Positions 20,801 to 27,096 of a stretch of 64,000 bases of DNA are shown here, one piece after another (position 1 is the stretch's first letter; each line of letters begins with the position of its first letter). The position numbers and the translations under genes were made by a program. The DNA lies in assembly GCF_016894385.1 (NCBI RefSeq), contig NZ_CP069811.1:1402501-1466500 (forward strand). The letters are read 5' to 3'. This stretch comes from Cupriavidus oxalaticus. Its GTDB lineage: Bacteria; Pseudomonadota; Gammaproteobacteria; Burkholderiales; Burkholderiaceae. The notes beneath the pieces are model-generated. The model saw only the letters and a list, made by a program, of their open reading frames with translations, was not told where the DNA came from and did no database searches.

Positions 20801-21064
20801 CGGCGTGCCGTTCGGTGCGGCCGTCACGCCCGGGCCGTGGCCCGCTCGGGGATCGGACACGATCTGGGCGGTCGCAAGCTGCACGACCCCCAGTGAAACG
20901 AGCATGGCCCACGCCATCGGCCGCAGCGTCGCCCAAGCTGCACGGCCCGCGCTGCCCGCGCGTTCTCCTGACGCCGCCTTGTGCGTACCGTTGGCGCACT
21001 CGGCCACGGCCATCAGCATGCCGCGTTGCTTGTTGAAGACCAGACGATAACGGTTTTGATTCAT
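11807..21064 (-). CDS. cdiA: CdiA/BcpA-like TpsA exoprotein with C-terminal toxin module
   Basis: 3085 residues. The N-terminus MNQNRYRLVFNKQRGMLMAV is an extended signal peptide region, followed by a hydrophobic core ending ATA. A TPS/haemagglutination-activity domain follows (GGYVPGN, VILNEVTG, NVNGLSLNG, the last replacing the common NPNGI). The rest is mostly filamentous-haemagglutinin repeats. Near residue 2908 the constant region ends in GLGTQYNWA, resembling the (E/Q)LYN boundary of Burkholderia-type CdiA; the last ~178 residues are the variable tip. The tip ends with YYSPDKAGHRADDAWKAF and a GNRVGTF segment, resembling polymorphic toxin family Ntox21 (an RNase-type fold). TpsB should export it to the cell surface. 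Confidence 0.85.
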   Translation of the reverse strand: MNQNRYRLVFNKQRGMLMAVAECANGTHKAASGERAGSAGRAAWATLRPMAWAMLVSLGVVQLATAQIVSDPRAGHGPGVTAAPNGTPLVNIQAPSAAGVSHNQYQQFSVDGRGAILNNATSITQTQLGGYVPGNANLGASGPARVILNEVTGTAPSQLNGYIEIAGQRADVIISNVNGLSLNGVGFLNVNRATLTTGTPVFGGDGSLAAFRVTRGGIQVEGQGFNGTNLDQVDLIARSVTVNANLWANQANVIAGANQVDYASLGVQVIQGEGTAPTVGIDVSNLGGMYANRIRLLGTEAGVGVRSAGTLAAQAGDFSIDSAGRVTLAGSTSATGNLAMHGAHGIDSLGTTAAGANLSATSAGDIQNAGALIAGHDLAVAGQSVQSSGTLAAGIDANGNMTQAGNLSVAGAQGVSATGQNLAGSNVTLSGSSVSLAGSQTRAAGAMALTAQACALDLANATVTAGQGLTTNAAGLLRSDGAKVSAAWIDAGAQQLSNRGGMLYAQNGATLGIRGNADNTGGQMLTEAGDLTLSADGQLSNAGGRVTNAGGGLAAIRAQRIENAGNGVIGGNGAATVTADQLINTGGAQLIAGTDLGLHLTQSADNSGGHIYAGQRLTVAGSQVAWRNDGGTISGKAVQFAGASLSNRQGTILADEDLSAALGGNVDNTSGVLQGGTALDVSSAGTLTNDAGQIVNTGTGKTRVAASSLRNTNSAMVGGNGDVQVQAQQLANTTGAQMVSGGAQVLDVGQSFNNAGGQVYGGTGLAINGAAAALNNDGGSVASGGNSAVQVASLSNQGGKVVADGDIGIDTGAFTGVGTVHSGRDLRLAMQGDYTNVAGNLLKAEHNFTFGTTGVFTNQGRLEAVNALTLNGSRIVNAAGATINSAATTLNASADIANAGRIEGDTLTTNSDTLSNTGTLIGDTVTANAREIRNTGAAAIMAATDTLNVYGRELVTNTDGATYYSLGDLNIAANGERDARGYLRNRTGRVLNDRSTIEGGSDYSVVEIAAQELINQRPDPVIVSDTTVETKHQLKREKYIHCHTTNPYEQMGCTQALWEGPYKTPIDATFTAAQILSRDDGKQRLVVDINGVATPIDYNTLSESNGVLQVNYWDGYDRDIHYDPGTEYETRNDAQRGWQRVEIARDTTTTTTTERDANPNQPSANLVSGGAMILANVGSLTNRYSTIAAGGSMQIGDQSTTSGTLDSGQFGNTTVTNIGQTLYQRTTQDIVSTYAWSKDTTQDVGPVVQPSVVMPPVVVGKVAGNITAGQRLAIFGGDIHNEDVGKGDPMAGTGSTTVTGTQVSAHGVNAVTLANAPLSLPSNGLYKYHTEPGYSYLIETDPRFTQYGNFLSSDYMLGLLGIDPAMTHKRLGDGFYEQKLIRDQVTRLTGRVTLAGYDSAEEQYKALMASGVHAAQQFNILPGMALTAAQMDALTSDIVWLVSETVTLPDGSTQSVLVPRIYLARAHAADLQANGALIAADDLELHSAGTMHNSGIVDARGRLSIAARGDVVNRGGAIRSQGTTAISAGRDILNQSGQIIGDKVGLVAGRDIQNVTLFDQRGTQTAAGNSKASTSLYGQQAGITSTGDMLLSAGRDLTATGSTIHAGGDAAVLAGRNLTFDALEGKTSQSVYNSDKHHSEGSRTEHAVSTVQTGGSLTTSSGGDTTLKGTQAKAGTDLTMVAGGDLNASAVTNETTHDNVARQSRQRQQEDHRRDQSIVGVNLEAGGNATLAAVKPASQGGGLDRTDGKGNVSLIGANVMAGTNGQGGRTLNVVADRDVTVAEARELHDSSVDIQRKSGSFVSRNSTSEQSSRHSDIGVGSTLSGDNVRVKGGNDVTIRQSAIAATDGVALSATRGDVLATAGQNSREASDALQVKKSGISGFAGQGGIGVSVGKSEASGASHSLAITQSDARSVVGASNGNVVITAGKDAAIIGSDLIAGSKGDKDKPSAGNIDILAQNVTIAEGVDRVYQDASQRNRSSGLSVALVGTPYDTAKNLQAVQQDPSTVSRVTGTVKELGASALTLPQVAVRIGNQKSNAQGSSVTTTSSGSSVTGAGNVRVRATGNGQTDADGRALDGNILVSGSTISAGDAAMLDAARDVAVRASTDTYQASNSASSSGWTVSSALPSPGDVARHLGGGPNNSGVGMVPFGSQTSNASGATTSSKQNASVITGNTVGVKARTGDVTIAGSGIAAEGDVALSAAKGKIDILSGQDTLSQRSDRTSRQIGDLGGTGYSGTVGVHSESHHTDANQTTQNTIRSQVVSKSGNVTMSAGENLTARGADIAAGNDVTMIGKNVTLDPGTDSASQTERHRASQYGTTLALSGYTVTAAQALENAARAVEDKKDGRVATLYGVQAGLAIANGIQGIQTVTSGGVSQTAAIKVTASIGGGSQQSEAHSTSSTHQGTTVKAGNAVTVVATGSAQKDAEGFAIDGDISGRGVQIEGKTVTLSAARDVTLESAQDRASLDSRSSGSTASIGVGFGLGGDQNGFTLELAASQNKAKANGEAVTNHNSHVVGTDRVTVVSGRDTNLKGAQLIGDTVAGTVGRDLNIESRPDTETYHRKESSSGMQASICVPPFCYGTTVHASGSVTQGNTDSTYSSVQEQSGIYAGKGGFNVDVKGNTDLKGGILASTADPASNRFKTGTLTTSDIENKAEYSSDSTTLVASYSGGKSVPASDPNLGPVQPAGVNWAGNTNLLQSGASSLATTAAGNAQKSIDGSAAGVTKSAIAPGTVIIANNAGQRALTGKSADKTAAGLNRDTANANQSIDKIFDAQKVKDQRELHQLQSQVAQQLAPMVYDQVGTLTQNQPPEVKVAVHAVIGGLMAQAMGGRFAAGAAGDAAATIAAELVGQQILNNPDLQTLSEQDHKALVQIAGTIVAAGAGAATGGSMQDAAAAGAAGGLGTQYNWAMHPPIAGSSVPPTPGEPQKPGSVPGKPKYDGDESTLTGTPDQSRQNVVQAIVQPALEAIENVGAVVGAILPNPLKPVESLGAIFSADNGRYDVLTNPQAREFAQANGWTTSAPDQVKDAARGSPVFYNPEDGNYYSPDKAGHRADDAWKAFDKKGNRVGTFIWDGNRMTQISK
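11810..12343 (-). other. variable toxin tip of CdiA (CdiA-CT)
   Basis: This segment encodes the ~178 residues after the QYN boundary: a proline-rich linker, a short hydrophobic stretch (VGAVVGAILPNP) that may serve cytoplasmic entry, then a compact domain with H-x5-W-K and RxGT motifs reminiscent of Ntox21 toxins. The toxin class is a motif-level guess. Confidence 0.5.
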
Positions 21065-21124
21065 GGCTTGGTGGGCGTCACGACATCAGAAGAGCTGCGC
21101 GGCGGGTCCCCCGCACAAAGGCGA

Positions 21125-21385
21125 TCAGATTCCGGCCGGGCCCGTGTCGAGGGGGGATTCCTCAGCAGGCACGGCGACGGAACGCCAAAGCAGGTCGCGG
21201 CGCAGGCCGAAGCTGCTGGCGTCGTGGGGGGCCGGCTGGGGCAGCAAGGCATACGGGGACGGCGCGGCGGCTTCGGCCTGAGGCCCCGGCGTCGGGTGCG
21301 CCGCAGCCTCTTCGGCAGGCTCGGACGGCTGCACGTGGCAAGCCGCCAACGACAGCAGGAGTGGGAGGGACAGGGAGCGCTTCAT
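21125..21385 (-). CDS. small lipoprotein of the CDI locus (BcpO-like position)
   Basis: 86 residues: MKRSLSLPLLLSLAAC is a lipoprotein signal with lipobox LAAC, followed by a proline/alanine/glutamate-rich tail without a recognised domain. It lies between the TpsB gene (17-bp gap) and the TpsA gene (60-bp gap) on the same strand. Burkholderia bcpAIOB loci also carry a small lipoprotein gene (bcpO) next to the transporter gene. Sequence homology to BcpO is not evident to me; the parallel is positional. Confidence 0.7.
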   Translation of the reverse strand: MKRSLSLPLLLSLAACHVQPSEPAEEAAAHPTPGPQAEAAAPSPYALLPQPAPHDASSFGLRRDLLWRSVAVPAEESPLDTGPAGI

Positions 21386-21402
21386 GATGCAACCTTCGAC
21401 GT

Positions 21403-23211
21403 TCAGTACTGATAGGTCAGGGAAAATCCGCCTGCCGGCGAACGCGTGGGAAATCCGTCTGGCTTGTAAAGCGCCCAACCCAGGAAGACGTCGTAGTAGA
21501 GGCCCTTGACCGGCGAACCCCGCAGTCCAATCGCCGTGCCCGCCAGGGTCTTGCCGGGCAGGTAGGCCGCGCTCGGGCCGCTCACGCTGCCGGCATCCAG
21601 CCCCATGTAGACGCTGTGGCCGGAATTGCCCAGCGGCGCTTCCAGATCGTTGCGCCAGTAGAAGCCCCGCTCCGCGGCCAAGGTCACGTCCCCGCTGAAG
21701 CCGCGCACCGTCCAGCGATTGCCGATCGAGAGGAATTCGGAGGCCAGCAGCTGACGGTCGGAGTACTGGCCGTGGAAGGTGGTGGTGTAACGCAGGGGCA
21801 AGCGCCGTTCCGCGGAGAGCGGCACGGCGAATGGCACCGACAGCGTCGCGTCCAGCAGGCCGATGCGGTACAGGAATTTGTCGCGCTGGCTGGGGGCGTC
21901 CGGCACGATCGTCCTGACCTGGGTCTGGCCGTTGAGCCACGGCACGCCGAAGCGGTAAGCCAGCGACAGGTCGAGCTGCGCGGCGCCGAAGTAGTGCCGG
22001 TGCAACCAGCCGATCTCGGCGAAGGTCGTGCTGCGCTGCTGGTTCAGGATCTCGGTGTCCTCGATGAAGGCATGGCTCCAGCGATGGCCGATGCGAACCT
22101 GCAGGCTGTTCTTCTGGAACTGGTCGCGCTGGAACAGGTATGCCGCCTTGAATTCGGCGTTCTTCGAGTTGCCGCTGGACTCGAACACCTGGTTCACGCC
22201 GGCGATGCGCTGAAAGTAGTCGTAGATATTGGCCGACGCGGCAAAGGTCCAGTTGCCCCACGGCACCGAATAGAAGGCATTGGCCCCGCGCGTGCCCTGT
22301 CCGCCCTGATTGACGTTGGCGTCGTGGCCAACGCCGATATTGAAGAGATCGTTCAAGCCCAGCGGGTTGTCGATGCCGAGAGACAGGTTGCCCTGCAGCT
22401 TGCCAGTGCCAGCATTGCCGCTGTCGTCGAGCGAGGCGATGACCTTCCACGCCTTGGTACGCCGCACCGTGATCACCACATCCGACTCGCCTGGCAGCTC
22501 GCCCGGGACGAGCTGCATCTCCACGTCCTGACTGGGCACCCGCTTCATCTGCTCCAGGCCTTGCTCCAGGTCCCGCACGTTCAGCAGGTCACCGGGGCGC
22601 GCCGGGAAGGCGGATTGCCACGACCCGTGCAGCGTGTCATCGGCAAAACGGATTTGGCGGATCACGCCTGGGATCAGCGCCAGGTGCAGCACACCGGTCG
22701 ACAGGTCCTGCTCGGGCACCGCCACGCGGGTGGTGGTGTAGCCTCGGCCAAGAATCTGCGCGCCGAGCCGCCTGACGATGATGTTGACACCGTCGCGGCC
22801 AATGCACTGGCCGGCATACTGATCAAGGTATTCCTGCGCGAAGCGGAAGGTGTCCATCGGCAACGCGCTCGCACCCAACGCGCGGATGCTGGCCGGCAAT
22901 GCCTCGGGCACTGAAAGTTGCACGCGTGCGATGCCAAAACAGGGTGATCCCACCGGCAGTTGTGTCGACAGCGCCTCGCGTTCAGCTGCGGCACCGTCCA
23001 GCGAGACGCTGGGCGCTTGCACCTGGCGGGCCCGCTCGCTAGCTTGCTCGATACTACGTTCACGCTGGAGCTGCTGGTTCTGCTCGGTGCGCGAACGGCG
23101 CAAGGCCTCGTCGATGCCGGGCAAGGCCTGAGCAAATGCTGGCCCTGCCAGCAACAGACTGGCAGCAGCGGGGATCGCACGGCGTAGGAATGGGGCAAGG
23201 CGAAGGCCCAT
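21403..23211 (-). CDS. cdiB: TpsB/CdiB outer-membrane exporter (ShlB/FhaC/HecB family)
   Basis: 602 residues. A signal peptide ends near AGPAFAQA; a glutamine/arginine-rich segment, two POTRA domains (GRDGVNIIVRRL, PEQDLSTGVLHLALIPG) and the 16-strand barrel follow. The loop-6 motif appears as NRWTVRGFSGD, and the last residue is an aromatic (LTYQY), as needed for barrel assembly. It is first in the leftward order B, lipoprotein, A, immunity, and should secrete the TpsA protein encoded downstream. Complete length, no damage. Confidence 0.9.
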   Translation of the reverse strand: MGLRLAPFLRRAIPAAASLLLAGPAFAQALPGIDEALRRSRTEQNQQLQRERSIEQASERARQVQAPSVSLDGAAAEREALSTQLPVGSPCFGIARVQLSVPEALPASIRALGASALPMDTFRFAQEYLDQYAGQCIGRDGVNIIVRRLGAQILGRGYTTTRVAVPEQDLSTGVLHLALIPGVIRQIRFADDTLHGSWQSAFPARPGDLLNVRDLEQGLEQMKRVPSQDVEMQLVPGELPGESDVVITVRRTKAWKVIASLDDSGNAGTGKLQGNLSLGIDNPLGLNDLFNIGVGHDANVNQGGQGTRGANAFYSVPWGNWTFAASANIYDYFQRIAGVNQVFESSGNSKNAEFKAAYLFQRDQFQKNSLQVRIGHRWSHAFIEDTEILNQQRSTTFAEIGWLHRHYFGAAQLDLSLAYRFGVPWLNGQTQVRTIVPDAPSQRDKFLYRIGLLDATLSVPFAVPLSAERRLPLRYTTTFHGQYSDRQLLASEFLSIGNRWTVRGFSGDVTLAAERGFYWRNDLEAPLGNSGHSVYMGLDAGSVSGPSAAYLPGKTLAGTAIGLRGSPVKGLYYDVFLGWALYKPDGFPTRSPAGGFSLTYQY

Positions 23212-23668
23212 GCTTCAAGGCTCGGAGGTTGGGTCGTACACAACGGACAGACTGATCGGCCCGCGATGTTCGCACCCCGGCTGCTCGCCTGAACGGCGTT
23301 TAACAAGAGTTCACGTTTCGTTGCAGCCATGCAAATGCCTCGCCGTCGGGCGGGCGACAGCTTGAGGCAGAACAGCGCGGGCGGAGATTGGCTGAGACTC
23401 GGCGCAGGCCAGCGCGCATCCAAGGCCGAATCGGACGAGCTTAGCGAGGCTTGCTTGCGGCAGATATAGGAAGAATCCGATTCTTGAGATGGATTTTTCC
23501 GGCTCAGGCCGAATCAGGCCCCGTCCCAGTAGACGGGCATCAGGGGGCCGGCATTGCCTTCTACTAGGCAAGGCTGCCGGCGGCGGGCGCTCTACAATCG
23601 GGAGCCGTTGCTAAGCCTTTCGGGCAGCGCCTCTACAATCGCTATCGAACCCCAACCGGAGCCAATCG
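23212..23668. other. intergenic region upstream of the CDI operon
   Basis: No supported gene. It should contain the promoter of the minus-strand CDI operon. A short direct repeat, TCTACAATCG, occurs at 23591-23600 and again about 41 bp downstream. I see no further structure I can support. Confidence 0.4.
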
Positions 23669-23926
23669 ATGACCACGCCGCCATTTGCCTGGCCAAAGGA
23701 CGTAACGGCTGAGCGCGAGCTAATGCCGGGAGGCACCTTCGTCTACCACCTGTCGCATGCGGCAATCGGCAAGCTGGGCCGCATCCTCCTGACGCCGGCT
23801 CGCGGCGGCGGTGCCCGGCTCGACTGTGAGGTCTACGCCGAAGGGCCCGCCAGCGTGATCGAGCGCCGCCGCACGATGATCGAACCGCTGGCACGCGCCC
23901 TCTCGGCAAAGCTGGGCGGCCGTTAA
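23669..23926 (+). CDS. small conserved hypothetical protein
   Basis: 85 residues starting MTTPPFAWPKDVTAERELMP. No signal peptide or membrane segment; no recognised domain. Its codon use resembles real genes here, and I believe similar short proteins occur in Cupriavidus/Ralstonia accessory DNA, though I cannot check that. It lies between the CDI locus and the Tn3 relic and is convergent with the latter. Function unknown. Confidence 0.5.
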   Translation: MTTPPFAWPKDVTAERELMPGGTFVYHLSHAAIGKLGRILLTPARGGGARLDCEVYAEGPASVIERRRTMIEPLARALSAKLGGR

Positions 23927-23963
23927 TGGTCCGAGTAGTTTGGCCCCCCCGGTTCGGCTGCCT

Positions 23964-24971
23964 CTAGCCGGCCTGCTGATGCCTGACCGGTTGAACCAGT
24001 GCCGTTGCGGCGTTCGGCAGCAGGCGATGGGCGTAACGCGCGATCGGAAACTCGAAGGTGCCACGCAAATTGATGCCTTCCAGGTGAGTCGGGGCAATCT
24101 TGCGCAGATCTTCGGCACGCATGGCTTCGCCGCCGATCGCCTCGATCGCATCGAGCGCGCGCTGCATGTGCAGCGTGTTCCAGGCCATCACAGCATTGGA
24201 GAGCAAGGTCAGGGCCGGTGACACCGCCGCCAGCGACGCATCATGCCGGGTTAGTTCGACGGGTATCTTGCCGTAGTGGATGGCCCGCTGCACCGTGTGG
24301 ACCGCCTCGCCACGGTTCAAGGCATGCTGCATCTCATGGCGGAAGGCGGAAATCGTGAAATAGTCGATCAGAAAAATGGTGCGAAACAGCCGTCCGAGAT
24401 GAACGCCCGCCGCATAGACAGGCTGGCCCTTCGCCGCCGCGCCAAAGCGCGTGAGCGCCTGAACGGCAGTGCATTGCCCGCTCTGGACGGATGCCGCAAT
24501 GCGGACCAGCTCATCCCAGGCGCGCTCGATCAGATCCAGCCGGACATCCGCGTCCGTCACCGCAGCCAATTCCACCAGTACATCGTGGTCCCTGGGCACA
24601 TGGAGACGGCGGTTGCGCAGATGCGCAAGACGCGTAGACCATCAACAGCTCGCTGCGCGAATGCGGTTCCCGGCCCAGCAGGAGCCAGCTGAAGTGGGTG
24701 CTGCTATCAATCTCCAGCAGGATATCCGGCAATTGCCCATCGGGGTGCCTCTCGAACAGCGCGCGCCGCAGCGCCTCTACGGAGGCTTCCGGTCTCGTTG
24801 CCGTGAGTGGATCGATATGGATCGCGCTATCGATCTTCAGTTCGCCGCGCAAGGCTGCGTCTCGCAACTTGGCGAGCCCCGCATCCAAATGCGCCAACAC
24901 GGGCTCCGGAAATGCTTTGGCGTCCTGCGGCAGCTTGAGATGCCCGTTAGAAGTGGTTACGCCGCGCCTCG
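23964..24971 (-). pseudogene. Tn3-family transposase relic
   Basis: The C-terminal part (from about 24599 to the stop at 23964) has the Tn3 transposase signature LLSNAVMAWNTLHMQRALDA and the FRHEMQHALNRGEA segment. The upstream part, in another frame, gives LPDILLEIDSSTHFSWLLL and REPHSRSELLMVYA, also Tn3 sequence. The region between LLMVYA and the C-terminal block is far too short and the frames disagree, so a central segment is deleted. It is unrelated at copy level to the Tn3 gene at 45.6-54.8 kb. Confidence 0.78.
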
Positions 24972-25107
24972 ATCGCCGGGTGGGCCGACTGGGCGGCGAA
25001 TGGCAGGCTAACCAGCCTGCCCAGCAATTGGCTAGACAGCAACGTATTGATTTATATGAATATTTTCCAGGTTGCCGCCCGGAAACCCGCATGAATACTA
25101 GGGATCG

Positions 25108-25145
25108 CTATTCCCGGTAGACTGCAGAAAAATCAAGGAGACCCC
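25108..25145 (-). repeat. probable 38-bp terminal inverted repeat of the Tn3 relic
   Basis: Read on the minus strand this begins GGGGTCTCCTTGATTTTTCT, the GGGG-start and AT-rich centre typical of Tn3-family ends, about 140 bp outside the transposase relic. It ends exactly where the right copy of the 42-bp direct repeat begins. No matching left end was found. Confidence 0.5.
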
Positions 25146-25187
25146 AAGATGCGGCGCTGCAGGCAGCGGCGTGCTCGCCGCTCTTAG
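25146..25187 (+). repeat. 42-bp direct repeat, right copy (island boundary)
   Basis: Near-identical to 9900-9941 (two mismatches). It abuts the Tn3-type end at 25145. After it the DNA continues as GCGCGTCAGCGTGGC without IS701, and encodes a short open stretch that may be the other half of the broken EthD-like gene. Confidence 0.75.
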
Positions 25188-25312
25188 CGCGTCAGCGTGG
25201 CACTGCGGACCGGCTCATGGGCCTCCCTGGCGCGGGCAGCGGCTGCAAGACCATTGCAGCCGGCGGTTGCCGCGGGAACTGTGTCTGCGCCCGCCTGTCG
25301 CCCACCCTGGCG

Positions 25313-26041
25313 TCAGGCGCGGCGCATCAGGCTGTAGCTCTGCGCGCTGGGGCCGAAGTCGGGCATGCCGGCCAGGAACAGGGCAAGCGGGACAACGTCC
25401 GCGGGATCCTTGAACCATTCTCCGGGCGGCACGGCAACGTCACGCGTCATGTCGGTCCTGACCGGCCCCGGTATCAGCTCATTGACGCTGATGTTGTCCT
25501 CCTGGAGTTCCGTCGCCAGCGACTGGGTAAGCATCCACAGGCCGCTCTTGGAGCACGAGTACGCCGAAAAGCCCGCGTTGGGCCGCTTGCGCTGGCCGGA
25601 ACCGATCATGATGATCTTGCCGGCACCGCGGCGGCGCAGGTGGGGAATGGCGGCATGGGCGGTGTGGTAGGCACCGGTCAGGTTGATATCGATGGTCTTG
25701 CGCCAGAGCGCGGGATCGCCGTCAGCGATCCTGCGCTGCTCGAGCGCAACACCGGCATTGGCCACGACGATATCGACACCGCCGAAGGTATCGCTGGCGC
25801 GCCGGAACAGGGTCGCAACGGTCTCGTAGTCCGCCACGTCTACGGTCTGGGCAATGGCCCGGCCACCCGCCTCGCGGATCAGCGCGGCGGTCTGCGCGAT
25901 GTCGGCCTCGCTGCGGGCGCTGCATACCACCGCAGCACCGGCGCTGGCATAGGCCATGGCGATGGTGCGTCCGATGCCGCGGCCCGCGCCGGTAATCACG
26001 GCAACTTTGTCCTTGAGCAGGTTGGGGTCGATCTGGCTCAT
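25313..26041 (-). CDS. SDR family oxidoreductase
   Basis: 242 residues, a classical SDR: TGAGRGIG near residue 18, VVANAGVA, the serine in IMIGSGQRKR and active-site YSCSK. The C-terminus (FLAGMPDFGPSAQSYSLMRR) lacks the usual TGQ..VDGG ending, hinting at a less common subgroup. It lies 76 bp downstream of the TauD-type dioxygenase on the same strand, so they are likely co-transcribed under operator copy C. Substrate unknown. Confidence 0.85.
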   Translation of the reverse strand: MSQIDPNLLKDKVAVITGAGRGIGRTIAMAYASAGAAVVCSARSEADIAQTAALIREAGGRAIAQTVDVADYETVATLFRRASDTFGGVDIVVANAGVALEQRRIADGDPALWRKTIDINLTGAYHTAHAAIPHLRRRGAGKIIMIGSGQRKRPNAGFSAYSCSKSGLWMLTQSLATELQEDNISVNELIPGPVRTDMTRDVAVPPGEWFKDPADVVPLALFLAGMPDFGPSAQSYSLMRRA

Positions 26042-26117
26042 TGTCAGTCTCTCAGTCTCGCTTTGCGTTGCAATGGGGTGCAGGGAATCAGGGCGGCGCT
26101 GCGATCAGGCGTGTCGC

Positions 26118-26966
26118 TCAGAACGGGCGATCGCCGATCACCGTGGCCCGGTCCATCCTGCGATGGCACGGCGGGTAGTCCATGACCGCGTAATGCTGGG
26201 TCGAGCGGTTGTCCCAGATCGCCACGCTGTTCGGGGTCCAGCGCCAGCGCACCTGATACTCGGGAACGTGGGCTTGCGTGATCAGGTAGCGCAGCAAGTC
26301 AGCCCCGCCGGGGTTGTAGTCCTGCCCGAAGCGCACGCGTTCGGGCGTATGGAAGTTCGTAAAGTGGGTGGTAAAGCCGTTCACGAACAGCACCTTCTCG
26401 CCGGTCTCGGGATGCGTCCGGACGACCGGGTGCTCGGCGTCCGGAAACTGGGCCTTCAGCGCGAGGCGCTTTTCAATCGGCATGGCTGCTCCGAAACTTG
26501 CCTCGATGCTGTGGCGCGCGCGCAGGTTGGCGATCTGGTCCTTGACGTGTTGCGGCAGGTTCTCGTAGGCGAGCACCATATTGGCCCACATGGTGTCTCC
26601 GCCGACAGGCGGGCATTCGCGGCAACGCAGGATGCTGGCAAGCGGCGGAGCTTCGCGCCAGGTCGCATCCGTGTGCCAGGAATTCTCATAACGCGGCGTG
26701 GGCTCCTCGGGGCTCTTGTAGATGCGGACCAGCCCCGGATGTTCGGGATCGCTGCCCGCTACCGGATGGTCTTCAAGTTCGCCAAAGCGGCGGGCAAAGG
26801 CGACGTGCTCGCCGGCCGTGATGTCCTGGTCGCGCAGGAACAGCACACGGTGCCTGAGCAGCGCTTCACGAATGCCGGCGAATACGCCGTCATCATGAAT
26901 CGCGTCGGCGAGGCTGACGCCGACCAGTTCGGCGCCGATGGAACAGGTAAGTGGCTCGACTCGCAT
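26118..26966 (-). CDS. TauD/TfdA-family Fe(II)/2-oxoglutarate dioxygenase
   Basis: 282 residues from the ATG at 26966, which follows CGGAG at five bases; the start at 27050 adds a cysteine/arginine-rich leader and would overlap operator copy C. The iron ligands are visible in NSWHTDATW (His-x-Asp) and the distal His in TQHYAVMDY, with the 2-oxoglutarate-binding arginine in CHRRMDRATV. Relatives hydroxylate taurine, aryloxyacetates or sulfate esters and release the product as an aldehyde or ketone. It leads a two-gene operon with an SDR and is divergent from an AraC regulator. Confidence 0.88.
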   Translation of the reverse strand: MRVEPLTCSIGAELVGVSLADAIHDDGVFAGIREALLRHRVLFLRDQDITAGEHVAFARRFGELEDHPVAGSDPEHPGLVRIYKSPEEPTPRYENSWHTDATWREAPPLASILRCRECPPVGGDTMWANMVLAYENLPQHVKDQIANLRARHSIEASFGAAMPIEKRLALKAQFPDAEHPVVRTHPETGEKVLFVNGFTTHFTNFHTPERVRFGQDYNPGGADLLRYLITQAHVPEYQVRWRWTPNSVAIWDNRSTQHYAVMDYPPCHRRMDRATVIGDRPF

Positions 26967-27043
26967 TGCGACTCCGAAAAATTGTAGGTAGCGCTCGAAG
27001 CAGAAGGGTCGATGCAAGTATTGAAGAACCCGCGCGCGATGCA

Positions 27044-27080
27044 TTGACATTCCGGGGCAGCGACTTTACATTTTGGGGCA
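27044..27080 (-). promoter_or_regulatory. tandem AraC-type operator, copy C
   Basis: Half-sites TTGACATTCCGGGGCA (27044-27059) and TTTACATTTTGGGGCA (27065-27080), 21 bp apart, in the 130-bp gap between the dioxygenase gene (start 26966) and the AraC gene (start 27097). It is 77 bp from the dioxygenase start and nearly abuts the regulator's own Shine-Dalgarno, so binding could also repress the regulator gene. Confidence 0.7.
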
Positions 27081-27096
27081 CCTTGGGGGAACTCCT

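Noticed and set aside
21125..22450. 441-codon minus-strand frame overlapping cdiB
   Set aside because: Only its last 86 codons (the lipoprotein) are supported; the upstream part is a shadow of cdiB.
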